Shown: positions 1-10,759 of the stretch, one piece after another
Position numbering within the stretch: position 1 is the first letter of the stretch
How the letters are laid out: each line of letters opens with the position of its first letter
Source: Pegoplata infirma
Lineage: Eukaryota > Arthropoda > Insecta > Diptera > Anthomyiidae
Length of the DNA: 64,000 bases
Reading direction: 5' to 3'
Assembly: GCA_963921195.1 (NCBI GenBank)
Contig: OY992536.1
Location: 113,486,778 to 113,550,777 of the forward strand
Position numbers and translations under genes: made by a program
Notes under the pieces: model-generated
Databases searched by the model: none
The model's input: only the letters and a program-made list of their open reading frames with translations
Told to the model about the DNA's origin: nothing

Positions 1-15
1 GTGTATATACTATAC

Positions 16-604
16 TAGTAGCACAAACTAATACAGACTCGACATAAGTGACAGGTGTCAAAAAAGTAGTTCTGAACCATATGGTTAATATTTTCAAATT
101 ATTCTACGAATTAGGTTAGAAAGAGAAAACTGATATAACGCGCCATAAGAAAAATAGATGCCAAGTCGTAGAAAGTGTTGCCATGTTAGCGTAAAACGGA
201 CTAAAAACCGCTCTGTTTTATCCTAAAATCGCTTAGCTTTTCCCCATTTTTTCTAATAAAACTCTACTGTCGAGTCTGTTTATAGTCTGTGCTAGTAGCA
301 CAGACCAATACAGACTCGACAAATATGACAGGTGTCAAAAAAGTATTTCTTAACCATATGGTTAATATTTTCAAATTATTCTACGAATTAGGTTAGAAAG
401 AGAAAACTGATATAACGCGCCATAAGAAAAATGGATGCCAGATCGGTTTTTGTTGTTTCACTCACTCCTAAGTCGTAGAAAGTGTTGCCATGTAAGCGTA
501 AAACGGACTAAAAACCGCTGTGTTTTCTCCTAAAATCGCGTAGTTTTTCCCCATTTTTTCTTATTAAACTCTACTGTCGAGTCTGTATATAGTCTGTACT
601 AGTA
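16..604. mobile_element. Two tandem copies of a TIR element sharing one terminus
   Basis: Two copies of about 290-310 bp lie head to tail. Each starts near TAGTAGCACA followed by a CAGACTCGACA block and ends with the inverse TGTCGAGTCTG block followed by a CTAGTA-like end (16-44, about 266-322, 575-604). The central terminus (about 266-322) serves as the end of copy 1 and the start of copy 2. Copy 2 has about 28 extra bases near 440-468. The copies otherwise differ by scattered substitutions. There is no coding capacity. This is a non-autonomous DNA element; superfamily not assigned. Confidence 0.7.
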
Positions 605-1090
605 GGCTAACCGGCAATTTGCCAACAGAAGCCATTGTGTCTTCTTCTTTGTGTCCTCATTTGAAAATACGTATTTTCCCTCACAAATTGAAACCTTTTT
701 GTAGTGAGGTTTCAACGAAAGTACGTTGAAACCTAATAAATTTCATAATTTTTCATATTTTTACCACTGTGCGACAATGAGAAATAGAGAAAATGGGAAA
801 ATGACAAAAATTAAAAAATAAATAAATCTATTTATTTATAAAATTGCTTCAAAATATTAATTGATTTGAATTAAAAAAATAAAACCTCTTAAAAAAATAG
901 TTTGTGCATTATATAATTAATTGTTAAGGATATTTGTTTTTATCTAGTTTCCGAAAACTAGATAAGTGTCAAAATTATCGAGTGTGAACAGTCGAGGTTT
1001 AAAATTGAAAATACAAGGTTTCAACGGGGTTTCGAGGTAAGTGTGAATGCACTATAAGATAGGTTTTCCAAACAAACTAAGTAACTTTGC
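605..1090. other. Non-coding A/T-rich sequence with a hairpin
   Basis: No gene is visible. A hairpin made of GGTTTCAACG and its inverse lies near 708-733, and further copies of the GGTTTCAACG word occur near 1018. It may be the remains of a short inverted-repeat element, but no target duplication could be found. Confidence 0.35.
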
Positions 1091-1828
1091 ATTATATATA
1101 GGCTGACCATTCGTACTGATTTGATCAGTACATGTACTGATTTTTAGTCACGTGTATTGATAAAAAATCCATGTACTGATTTGTACTGATTTTTTAAAAT
1201 ATGTACTGATTTCTGACTATTTAAACAGAAAAATAATTTTATTAAAAAATTCAGTCTAAAAACTATAATTTTCATAAAATATGGAATACGAGAAGTTTTA
1301 CATAAGTTAAGTCTGAGATATATTTTCTATAAAATAAATTCTAAGAAGCTAAGAGTTTGTGAGTCCGAAAAAGGGCTCTTAACAAAAGATTCAGCTGATG
1401 CTTACAAATTCATGAAGTGTTTTTTAAGGAAAACTTCACGGGATAATGGATTTTTTAATCAAAATGAAACTTTGATTACGTAAATTCATCAGAATCTAAC
1501 GATTTTTATTCCCGAAATATGAACCCACATTTAACGTCCTGTTTTTTAAGAAATATGTGCTTATTATCTGGTAAGTTTTTCAATGATTTCAGAACTTAAG
1601 TGGAAAGGTCCTCAAAATCTGAGTAATTTTTTAAGCAAATAAGTTTTTAGAATATCATTTTAAAATTGTGTGTGTTTTATTGTTTTCTACACTCAAAAGG
1701 TTTGTTTGTTAAGACTATCTGACTATTTTTACTGACCTACTTTTTGACTCAAAAAAAGTATAATTGTTAATAAAACCGATATTTTTATTGTTGAAAATAT
1801 TCATCATATTTTTTTTTTTCTATAAAAA

Positions 1829-2052
1829 TGTTGAGAAACAAAGCAATCAGTAGAATATTTGTAAAATATTGTTTGGAAAATTTTGTCAGAAATTTTCACT
1901 TCAACTTAATTATTTTGAGCAATTGGTCGTATTGATTTTTGTGTTAGAAAATTTATTTAAATTAATTTTCTTTATATTTTATTGTAATCAATAAAATCTT
2001 TTTTGTTCGTTATTTTTATATAAAATCTGCCTTTCAATTTTGAGATTCAATA
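1829..2052 (+). repeat. 5' LTR of the copia element
   Basis: 224 bp beginning TGTTGA and ending TCAATA, a near-perfect 6-bp terminal inverted repeat. By eye it is identical to the 3' LTR. It should hold the promoter and the polyadenylation signal; AATAAA occurs in its right half. Confidence 0.95.
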
Positions 2053-2067
2053 GGTTATGGGCGACTC
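2053..2067 (+). other. Primer-binding site of the copia element
   Basis: GGTTATGGGC lies directly after the LTR. Drosophila copia has the same word, which pairs with an internal half of initiator-Met tRNA. The ATG of gag lies inside it, at 2057. Confidence 0.75.
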
Positions 2068-2822
2068 AAAAGAATCTCACGGTATTCCGCAGTTTAACGG
2101 CTCGGGTTTCGATGATTGGCAGTTTCGCGTAAAATTGCATTTAGACTCATTGGGGCTATTAGACGTTCTAACCGGCGTTGCTCCTGTAGAAGCTGCTGCT
2201 AATGCTATTTTCGTGAAGAACGACAAGAAAGCAAAAGATCGTTTGGTTGGATTTTTGCATTCGGATTATTTGTGCTATGTCCGTGACAAAAATACGTCAA
2301 AAGAAATGTGGGACAGTTTACAATCTGTTTTTGCAAAGAAATCCGTGGTAAACCAATTGCTGTTGCGCAAAAGCTTTCAAGAATGCGCATGAATGATGGT
2401 GACAATGTGAATGCCCACATAATGGCATTTGAAAATTTAATTCGTCAATTGAAAATGGCCGGTGCTACAATAGAACATACTGATTTATTGGCTCAATTCT
2501 TTTTAACCCTTCCGGAAAAATATGACCCATTGGTAACAGCCTTACAAAATGTTGAAGATGGTAAGCTGACGTTTAATTTAGTGAAGGAAAGACTTATGTC
2601 TGAAGAAGCCAAAATATCAGATCGTCATGAAGAGGTTGTAGATGAAAAAATGGCCTTTGCTGGTAAGAAGCACCGTAAATTCAAAAAGTTCAACGGTAAG
2701 TGCTTCAAATGCAACAAATTTGGTCACCAGGCTCGTGATTGTAAACAAGGCGAGGCTCGTGTTGCTGGTAAAAATGGTGTGTGCTTTATGGTAGGAAGAA
2801 AACAAAATCAAAGCGGTGGTAA
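2057..2822 (+). pseudogene. Copia Gag (capsid/nucleocapsid), frameshifted
   Basis: The reading frame opens at the ATG at 2057 with a UBN2-type copia Gag start. It runs out at 2392, while Gag-like protein continues in another frame from about 2370 to about 2820. One base is apparently missing in the A-run near 2370. The second part ends with a CCHC zinc knuckle (CFKCNKFGHQARDC, 2701-2742), the RNA-binding nucleocapsid signature. In the family Gag forms the particle that packages the RNA. Identification is firm; the copy is inactive. Confidence 0.9.
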
Positions 2823-4193
2823 AAATCAGAATGTGATTTCAAGTTGGACTCGGGTGCAAGTGACCATTTATGTAATGAAAAATGGTGTTTCAAAAATTTA
2901 AAAGAATTTAAAGAGCCAGTTGAAATTAATGTTGCCAAAAATGATGAGTCCATTATTGCTAAACATTATGGTGAAATAAATGGCGTAAGTAATAAAGGTG
3001 TTCCACTGTTTATGAAGGATGTGCTCTATGTTCCTGACTTACGTGACAATCTGTTGTCAGTCAGAAAACTTACTAATGCTGGTGTAGAAGTTAAATTTGT
3101 TCGTGATAAAGCTATTATGTTGAAAAACAATGAATTAATTGCAACTGCAAATTTATGTGGAAATCTTTATGAACTAAATGTAAGTGTCAACAATTTATCT
3201 GCTCTGTCGTGTGAATCAAATGATGCTGTGCTGTGGCATCGTCGACTTGGCCATATTAGTGAAAGTGATCTACAGAAATTATCCAAGGCAAATTTAATTG
3301 AAGGTCTTAATCTGAAGTCAAATCCTATTGGTTTTTGTGACGTGTGTGTTGAAGGTAAGCATTGTAGAGAACCTTTTGATGATAGTCGTATAAGAGCGAA
3401 AAGGGTGCTTGAGCGAATACACTCGGATGTTTGTGGCCCTATGGATCCAATTGCTTGGGACGGTTCCAAATATTTTGTAAGCTTCATAGATGACTACACT
3501 CATTTTGCCATGATCTATTTGATAAAGAAGAAGAGTGATGTTTTTAAAGCCTTTCAAGAATACGAAGCTGTGGTCACTAGTATGTTTAATTGTACCTCTA
3601 TCTCGAAGTTAACAATTGATCAGGGAAGAGAGTACTTATCTAAAGAGCAACATCAATGGTACAAAAGCAAGGGTATACAAGTGGAGCCTACAGTTGCATA
3701 TTCCCCTCAACAAAATGGAGTGGCTGAAAGGTTCAACCGCACATTAACTGAAAAGGTAAGAACAATGTTATTAGAATCTAAAGCTCCTAAGAAGATGTGG
3801 TCCGAAGCTGCCCTGGCTGCGGTTTATTTAATAAATCGTTGTCCAACAAGATGCCTTGGAGATTTGAAAACTCCAGCGGAAATGTGGTTCGGTGACAAAC
3901 CAAAGCTTGATAAAATTAGAGTTTTTGGTTGTAAGGCTTATGCCTGGGTACCACGTCAATGTCGTAAAAAGCTTGATGCCAGAAGCAAGAAATCTGTGAT
4001 GGTTGGTTATGCACCAAATGGTTATCGTATTTGGGATACAGAAAAACAAAAAGTTATTGTATCAAGAGATGTAAAATTTGAAGAATCCTGTTTCCCGTTT
4101 AAATCTGTTTGTGAGTCTGAAGTTAAAGATGAAGTAATAACAATACAAAGAAGACACGAGCAAGAGGGGGAAAATGAATGTGAACAACAATGA
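2823..4193 (+). pseudogene. Copia protease and integrase, partial polyprotein
   Basis: This frame differs from gag, so a second frameshift lies near 2823-2845; the frame has a stop just upstream at 2820. The aspartic protease motif LDSGASDHL starts at 2844. A GAG-pre-integrase HHCC zinc domain follows (LWHRRLGH to CDVCVEG, about 3232-3355). The integrase core has its acidic triad visible: Asp at 3426 (HSDVCG), Asp at 3618 (TIDQGREY) and Glu at 3726 (GVAERFNR). The frame ends at 4193, where a third shift (between about 4138 and 4196) moves the protein into the RT frame. Confidence 0.93.
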
Positions 4194-5020
4194 TATTCTA
4201 AATCTGTCTGATGATAACGTTGATGCCTCAAATATCGAAGATTCAAATAATGAAATCGTAAGTTTGACAGATGATGAAAATACGTCTGAGGTTGCCGCAC
4301 CTGAACCCACTGTTCCAGTTCGTCGTAGTAGTAGAGAAAGACGTTTGCCAGGTAAACTTTTGAATTATATTACTGGATTGGGTGCTACAGTTTCCAATAA
4401 AAATGTTCCGGAAACTTTTAATGAAATTGATTCGCTTGATGATTCTGATAAGTGGTATAAAGCTGTAGAAGATGAACTCCAGTCTATGGACAAAAACCAG
4501 GTATGGAAAATAGTAGAAGTTCCCAAGAATACAAAAGTCATAAAATCAAGATGGGTTTTCCGTATTAAAGAAGACGAAAATGGTAATCCAACAAAATATA
4601 AGGCTCGTCTGGTCGCTAAGGGGTTTCAACAAAAGCAAGGTGTTGATTTCTTTGAAACATATGCTCCGGTTGCCAAGTTAACAACAATTCGTGTGGTGCT
4701 AGCAGTTGGTCTTCATCGTAAATACATATTTCATCAGCTAGATGTGAAGACGGCCTTTCTACATGGTGACTTAGAAGAAGATGTGTATATGGCAATACCT
4801 GAGGGTGTAAAAGCGAAGAGTGGTACTGCATGCAAACTGAAGAAATCGCTCTATGGTCTTAAGCAAGCGCCAAGGTGTTGGAACATCAAATTTAATAATT
4901 TTCTGGTATCGCTGGGTTTCGTAAGATCAAGACACGATTACTGCCTCTACACAAAGTTTAGTTCAAAGCAAGAAAATGACCTAGTCCTAATAATGTATGT
5001 TGATGATCTACTTATAGCTG
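4174..5020 (+). pseudogene. Copia reverse transcriptase, 5' part
   Basis: An acidic linker (residues 1 to about 45) leads into a copia RT (RVT_2) domain with WVFRIKED, KARLVAKGFQQ, FETYAPVAK, DVKTAFLHGDL, LYGLKQAPR and the catalytic YVDD at 4996-5007. The open frame stops at 5038-5040, inside the inserted DNA element that starts at 5021. The domain resumes at 6783. RT copies the element RNA into DNA. Confidence 0.93.
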
Positions 5021-6782
5021 CACTCAAAAAAATACGTTAGTAAAAAAGTTTGTAAAATTGTTTGTATCCCAACTTTACAACTTTTTTACTAAATTGTACT
5101 AAAAAAATATTTTTTTGTAATTCGTTTTAGTAAACTCGCGTTACAAACTATTAATTTTTTACTGATTTTTTAATAATTTTTTCAGTTGATTTTTTAAAAA
5201 TTTCGTATTAACTTTTCGGTTTTCTTTTCTAGAAAAGTAATGCACTAATGAAATACAAAAAGAAAATGTTATTAAAGTATTTGGAAATTAAAAAGAGCAT
5301 TTAAAAAAAATATACAGTTAGTTATTTTTTTATTTTAATGGTAAAACTGCGCTTTGATGAGTATGAATATGTTTAATATTTTCAATATTGAATTACACTT
5401 ATTTGTCTGCTTCATTGTAACTAATTTGTTTTCTTTCAAATATAAAAGTATATTAAAAAGGGAACAAAATGCAGTAAAGAGAAGATATGCAAAATTCAAA
5501 AAAACACCGACCTTTTTCAAATCTTTTTTCTTTCTTCTCCACTTGCGGTCCTTTTTTGTTTTACGCTATCTTCGATTTTTTTTTCTTGTGTACAGTGTAC
5601 ACAACAGGGATGGAAAAGTTAGTACTTTAGTACTTTTTTCAGTACTTTTTCACTCTCAAAAATACCGTAGTACCCCCGCGACTGATTTAGTACCTTTCTA
5701 TACCAGACGATTTCATACATTTTTTAACCAAATTTTAAAAAAATCCCAAAATCGACCGATTTTCATTGGAAAAATGTTTCAAAAACTTTAAATAAATGAA
5801 ATTTTTGATTTAAGCCAACCTTAAGGTTGAAGTTTTCTCTAAAAATAAATAAATGAATAAGGATGTCCTCAATTGGATGGATGTCCTATATTGAATTATG
5901 CCTAGTTTCATCTTATTCGTCGCAGGCGAAAGGCGTTTATCGACCCGAAACTAGACTTTAATTTTTTTAGTACCGTCGAGGGCGAAAAAGTACTTTTTTG
6001 GTTGAGCTCCAGTACCATTTCAAAATTCCGATTTTCCATCCCTGGTACACAAACGGTGGATTTCTTAATACTCAGAATAGTATTGGTAATTTTGTGTACT
6101 TTTCTTCATGCCTTTCTTTCTATTATTCAGTTGAAAAATAGCATTTGAATTGGCAACGTCGCGGAGCGGAAGAAATAAAAAAATGTACAAACAACAAAAT
6201 ATTACAACAAAAAATACAGGTAACCAAATGTTAAAGTATCTTTTGTTTAAAATTAACTCTTTTTTTAGGACAATAAATAAAACAAAATAGAAAATGATGA
6301 AAGCAGGTAACAACTGTATATTTATGTGTTCCATTTAAATAATATCAATACATATAATGTATTTTTTTATTCTAGAACATCAATTTATTCAACATGTCAA
6401 TGTATTCAACACAATTTTCAAAGCATTAATTTTATGTAATTTATATTTTGTATTAAAAAAATTTATTCAGTATTTTCTCTTACATATTTTAGATCAAAAT
6501 TCAAACAAAATCTGACTTGCATTGAAATAGTAATGGCGACACAAGCGCAATACACAGTTTACATATAGTAAAAAAAGACCAAAAATTTAAAATACACAAT
6601 TTACAATTTTTTTACAAAAAAAATTAGTAATACTAATTTTTTTAGTTTTTTTTAAGATTACTAATTTTTGAAAACCAAAGTTTGTAATGGTAACTGAAAA
6701 AGTTATCGGGCACAAATTGAAAACTTTATTAGTAATGGTAACAGACTTTTTTGTAAGGAATACTAACAAATTTTTATGAGTG
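5021..6782. mobile_element. CACTCA-type TIR element inserted in copia RT, with a TG duplication
   Basis: The 1762-bp insert begins CACTCAAAAA and ends TTTATGAGTG. The inverse of the right end shares CACTCA, a T/A run and GTTAGTA with the left end. It resembles the ends of family A below. It is flanked by TG on both sides (5019-5020 and 6783-6784). The RT coding sequence reads in phase across the site when the insert and one TG are ignored, so the duplication is TG rather than the usual TA. No transposase is seen. A hAT MITE is nested inside (5605-6044). Confidence 0.85.
5605..6044. mobile_element. 440-bp hAT MITE, TIR CAGGGATGGAAAA
   Basis: The ends are CAGGGATGGAAAA and its inverse TTTTCCATCCCTG. 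The exact 8-bp direct repeat GTACACAA lies on both sides (5597-5604 and 6045-6052). The interior has AGTACTTTTT and GTACTTTAGT words near both ends and no coding capacity. The 8-bp duplication and CAGGG ends are typical of hAT elements. Confidence 0.92.
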
Positions 6783-7695
6783 TGGAAATAAAATTTCTAG
6801 TATTGAAAAATTAAAGCAAGATTTATCTAAACGTTTTGAGATGTCTGACTGTGGTGTCCTTAAATTTTTTCTTGGTATGAAGATTCAATTTGATAATGAT
6901 GAGCTTTTAATAACGCAAGAAGCCAGTGTCGAGAAGTTATTAGCCAAGTTTGGTATGGTCGAGTGTAATGCAGTCAAAAGTCCAATGGAAAAAGGTTTAC
7001 AATTAAATCGAAATCAAGAATCTGGATGTAATCAACCATATAGAGAACTACTTGGTAGTTTAATGTATTTAATGTTGTGCTCGAGGCCCGACATATGTTA
7101 TCCTGTCGGATATATGGGAAGGTATCAAGAAAACCCTGCCGAAATTCATTGGCAGCACTTGAAGCGTATTGTGAGATACATGAAAGGAACATCGTCATTC
7201 AAATTAAAGTTCAAAGCTACAAATGAGTTAATCGTGGGTTATGTGGATGCTGACTGGGCATCGGATGTTGTTGATCGTAAATCCGTAAGTGGATATGTTT
7301 TTAAAATTTATGGTTGCACAGTTTCCTGGTGTAGCAAGAAACAACAAACTGTTGCCACATCATCCAGTGAAGCTGAATATATTGCGTTAAGCTTAGCAAC
7401 CACAGAAGCAATATGGTTGAAAGGTATATTACAAGATCTGAATGCTATGAAGGAGGAACAACCAGTGACAATTTATGAAGACAACCGTGGTTGTATTGGA
7501 ATGGCTACGAATATGGAAAGCAAACGAGCCAAACATATTGATATTAAACATCATTTTGTGCGTGATAGTGTGGCTAACAGAAAAATCAAGATTGAGGCTA
7601 TTGGAACAAGTGATCAGTTAGCAGATGTATTTACAAAAGCAACAGATGTGACTCGCTTTCAGAACTTAAGAAAAGATCTGGGATTATCTGATTGA
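6783..7695 (+). pseudogene. Copia reverse transcriptase 3' part and RNase H
   Basis: After the insert the polyprotein resumes in the same frame. It contains the RT connection region (GVLKFFLGMKI, GSLMYLMLCSRPDI) and the copia RNase H with YVDADWASD, TVATSSSEAEYIALS, IYEDNRG and HIDIKHHFVRD, the conserved acidic residues of the nuclease. The stop TGA at 7693-7695 is 7 bp before the 3' LTR. RNase H removes the RNA template during reverse transcription. Confidence 0.93.
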
Positions 7696-7702
7696 GAGGG
7701 GG
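7694..7702 (+). other. Polypurine tract of the copia element
   Basis: GAGAGGGGG lies immediately before the 3' LTR, the expected site for plus-strand priming. Confidence 0.85.
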
Positions 7703-7926
7703 TGTTGAGAAACAAAGCAATCAGTAGAATATTTGTAAAATATTGTTTGGAAAATTTTGTCAGAAATTTTCACTTCAACTTAATTATTTTGAGCAATTGG
7801 TCGTATTGATTTTTGTGTTAGAAAATTTATTTAAATTAATTTTCTTTATATTTTATTGTAATCAATAAAATCTTTTTTGTTCGTTATTTTTATATAAAAT
7901 CTGCCTTTCAATTTTGAGATTCAATA
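7703..7926 (+). repeat. 3' LTR of the copia element
   Basis: 224 bp, identical by eye to the LTR at 1829-2052, which implies a recent insertion. Confidence 0.95.
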
Positions 7927-7994
7927 AAAAAAAATCATAAAAACTTGGGCGTACTGATTTGAGTTCAGAAAAAAATGGCCACCCTAATTATATA

Positions 7995-8538
7995 GGAGAA
8001 AAATGAAAAAAAAAAAAAAAACTGAAAAATTACCGTTTTCCAATCTCATTTGCACCCCCTAAATTTGAATTTGGGCAGCTAAAAAATACATTTCCCTTTA
8101 TTTTTTGTTCTCTACAAAGTGAAATCAATTAGCGCGCATAAGGTGGAGGGTCCCATGCATAGAAAAGATTAGAAGGTACGCAGTGTTGTATTTGATGTAT
8201 TTTCCAATATGGTGGCAAAATGCTTGTTCTTCCTCATCTCACACGTATTTAATATCAAATTAGATTCTTTGTTTATAAAAAATGGAATTTGTCTTTCATT
8301 TAATTAAATTTATTATTTATTTTGCTTTATTCAACGATCAATCTTTAACTTTTTTTCGCGCCGCCGCCGTTTAAAAAACAGATTTTACAACAAAAATAGA
8401 ACAAAAAGCTCAGCCGACACTGAGCCGCCGCCGAGCAAATTTGGTCGAGCCGCCGCCGCCAAAAATTTTGGGTCGGCTTGATTGACTGATGGGTAGCTCT
8501 TATATTTGAGATTTTTAAAAATAACTAGCATATAATAT
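7995..8538. other. Non-coding, with a GCC-rich patch
   Basis: No gene is seen. GCCGCCGCC triplet runs occur at about 8359-8368, 8423-8432 and 8449-8460 in otherwise A/T-rich DNA. They are spaced by GAGC/GTCG words and do not form one long microsatellite. Confidence 0.4.
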
Positions 8539-8672
8539 TATACCAAATTCGAATTCATTTTTTTAAACATGTTTAACCACTTAAACATGTTTAAATTTAA
8601 ATTTTTTTAAGGTACATAAACATGTTTAAGTGCTTAAACATGTTTAAAAAAATTAATGCGAATTTGGTATTA
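8539..8672. mobile_element. Palindromic MITE, TIR TACCAAATTCG, copy 1
   Basis: About 134 bp, almost entirely self-complementary, with ends TACCAAATTCG and CGAATTTGGTA. The interior is repeated TTTAAACATGTTTAA blocks. A second copy lies at 27299-27430. TA flanks both sides. It has no coding capacity. Confidence 0.85.
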
Positions 8673-9019
8673 CTCACATGGGTTTTAAATATGCATCTGT
8701 TTTGATAACTTTTGTTGGTTGTTCAACAATTGTGTCAAACTAAGAAATGATATAATTGTTGAATATGTGTTAATATTTTAGTTTTGGACAATAGCAATTT
8801 TCATTTTAATTCCCTATGCTACTTGTAGTATAAGGTTTTTTTATTTTGCTCATTAATATCTTGACGAGATCGAAAAACGAGTCGGCTAAGTAGTACACAA
8901 AAATTACCAACATAAATTTAAAAGAGAAAAATAATTTTATTGAAAATTCTATGAGAATATCATGCTGTAATAAGCAAAGAAAATTTACCTCGAGCTAAAA
9001 TAAAACTACACAAAATATA

Positions 9020-9240
9020 ATATTTAGAAATCTTTGAAATGTAATTGGAAATTTCTAAAACACATTTAACAATTTCTGAAGTATAATTGAAAATTTTTCA
9101 AATATATAATTCGAAATTTTTTTAAATATAAATGGAAATTTCTTAAATATATTTAGAAATTTCTGAAATATATTTAGAATTTTGTTAAATATAATTTGTA
9201 TTTTCAGAAATAAAATTGGAAATGGTTTAATACTTTTCCA
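9020..9240. repeat. Imperfect A/T tandem repeats, unit about 28 bp
   Basis: About seven diverged units, each built as GGAAATTTCT followed by TAAATATA or a similar word. An apparent minus-strand reading frame across this stretch is low-complexity (Ile/Phe/Lys) and is a shadow of the repeat. Confidence 0.6.
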
Positions 9241-9655
9241 AAAACGAAATGTCTCACGATTTGGCCTCAAAAAGAAAAAGCGTCAATAAAACTTAATGGA
9301 CTTGAAAGTCAGAACAGAGATAGTTAAAGATTATATTAGAAAGAGCTTTGCAGAATGAACTTTTTATTAATTTTTTTTTTCTATTCTGAACTAATTTAAT
9401 TTTTTATGAACGCAGTAACAAATTTATTAATGACGTCTTTAGAACCAATTTAAAAGTTATAAAGACGACTTTAGGATATTTCTTAATAGAGGGCCCATTG
9501 GAGAAAAAAATTTTGCCCTTAGCAGTATTAATTTTATTAAATTTTTTTTAATATTTTAAAGATTAGTTATGTGCAAAATTTTAAAATATTTTTTTGGAGA
9601 TTTTAAAATAAATAATTCATTCTTCAAAGCTTTGATTATGGAAATCACAACTCAC

Positions 9656-9832
9656 CTGTAATACTATTGATAAAGAGATAAGAATTAACATTAACTTGTA
9701 AAATTGATGCTGTTCTCCCACTTGCAAAATATATTTAAGTTGCGACGCATTCGCGGTCAGCAATGCTATATCCAGCATTCCTTGGGCAATGGTTTTCTTA
9801 GTGGCATATCTATTGGCATCCATGCCCTTCAT
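9656..9832 (-). CDS. Ninjurin-family internal coding exon
   Basis: This 177-bp exon encodes 59 residues without a stop. It is preceded on the minus strand by a pyrimidine-rich tract ending TTTCAG and followed by the consensus donor CAG|GTGAGT, both in phase 0. The residues include NRYATKKTIAQGMLDIALL and TANASQLK, then FYKLMLILISLSIVLQ. This is the ninjurin hallmark (compare human NINJ1 YASKK, MLDIALLMANASQLK, FY, LVLQ): two amphipathic helices and the first membrane span. Ninjurins are plasma-membrane proteins; NINJ1 oligomers rupture membranes in dying cells, and fly ninjurin A sheds an ectodomain. The ATG at 9832 follows the acceptor and could be internal. Second-span exons are not in the window and should lie to the left. 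Confidence 0.88.
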
Positions 9833-10556
9833 CTGAAATGAATAAACAAAGATAAAAAAATATTTAATGTGTTTTTTTTTGCAGTGGTTCGTGGTAGACC
9901 TTTGAAGAATTAATTATATTTGTAAAATAACCTTAATTTCATTAACGAGTAAATTCCACCAAAGAACACAGACAAATGTAATTTCCCGATCTTATGTCTT
10001 TTCAATTTTCCATATAAAAATATTCTTTAAAGCCAATTAAACATATAAATTTAAAATTTTTAAAAAATCGTGATGTTTTTTTTGCAAATTTAATTTTTAA
10101 AAAATAAAAATAATGTAACTTTAAAAGTATCTATCTGATTTTATTCAATTTTTTTTTCTGAAACATGCATGAAATCGAAAATATATTTAAACGTTGTTTC
10201 TGTTGAATTTACTTACAAAATATTTTGAGTGTAAAAGTGTCCTCCATAGAGAAACATTCTCACACGTACGTTGTCGATGTGAATTCACCACACAATACAT
10301 GTTTACAAGTCGTACTTTGTCAACAAATACATGTATACAAGTTGTACTTTTACAACTCAATTTTTGACGCCTTCGTCTCTATGTATACTCTATGGTGTCC
10401 TCTTTAACCCTTTATATAATTTACACCCGTGACGACCCGTGGGTAGAACACGTTTTTGATTTTAATACAAAAAAAATTACAAATAATTGTAATTTACCTT
10501 GTGTAACGCATCGAAATATCGGTCTAGGACACCATAAAGTTTATTTATTAATAATA
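9833..10556. other. Intronic sequence with a dispersed repeat (about 9957-10200)
   Basis: No gene is seen. From the AAAGAACACAGA block at about 9960 to about 10200 the sequence matches 55577-56500, starting with that block and continuing with AGCCAAYTAAACATAT and TTCTGAAAC. The copy at 55577 is interrupted by a family A element. This marks a dispersed repeat of unknown class. Short reading frames at 10225-10664 show no domain and partly cover a LINE fragment. Confidence 0.5.
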
Positions 10557-10662
10557 GGTGGAAACGTATACCACCCGAGAAAGTTAGGTTGTATGTTGCT
10601 GCTGACACTTTACGTCAGCACACATAGACTCATTGGTCCTTATACCACGGGACAGTTTTTTT
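10557..10662 (-). repeat. Detached LINE 3' tail fragment
   Basis: About 100 bp, starting at ACGTATACCACCCGAGAAAG and including the hairpin-like GCTGACACTTTACGTCAGC, match the 3' end of the LINE at about 11797-11905. It lacks coding sequence, as expected for a 5'-truncated copy. Confidence 0.7.
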
Positions 10663-10759
10663 AGATAGCGTAAGAAGTCTTCAAGAACTAAGGATCCAGC
10701 GACCCAGTTTTAAGAAGCATCATTTACAAAAAAAAAACTCATCAAGAATACTAGAATTA

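Larger units (their letters stand above)
1829..7926 (+). mobile_element. Copia-type (Ty1/copia) LTR retrotransposon, disabled
   Basis: A complete element with two identical 224-bp LTRs, a primer-binding site, gag, protease, integrase, reverse transcriptase and RNase H in copia order on the plus strand, and a polypurine tract before the 3' LTR. The target duplication appears to be AAAAA (1824-1828 and 7927-7931), although it lies in an A-run. The reading frame is broken by three apparent single-base shifts (about 2370, about 2830 and about 4140-4190) and by a 1762-bp DNA element inserted just after the RT YVDD motif. The family would replicate through a cytoplasmic virus-like particle; this copy cannot make its own proteins. 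Confidence 0.95.
1099..7986. mobile_element. hAT-like non-autonomous element, split by a copia insertion
   Basis: The left end reads TAGGCTGACCATT and the inverse of the right end reads TAGGGTGGCCATT. The 8 bp outside both ends are the same word, ATTATATA (1091-1098 and 7987-7994). An 8-bp duplication with TAGG-type ends fits the hAT superfamily. Without the copia element (1829-7926 plus its duplication) the element is about 785 bp, rich in short GTACTGATTT repeats near both ends, and has no transposase ORF. Confidence 0.85.

Noticed and set aside
5354..5791. Plus-strand 145-residue frame within the copia insert
   Set aside because: It crosses the left end of a hAT MITE, is Phe/Lys-rich low complexity and has no recognisable domain.
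8356..8460. GCC runs as a CpG-island promoter
   Set aside because: Only short GCC triplet runs in A/T-rich DNA, with no adjacent exon or initiator.
9055..9270. Minus-strand frame rich in Ile/Phe/Lys
   Set aside because: It is a shadow of A/T tandem repeats with about 28-bp period.
10225..10664. Two plus-strand frames of 60 and 90 residues
   Set aside because: No domain; the second runs into a LINE 3' fragment.
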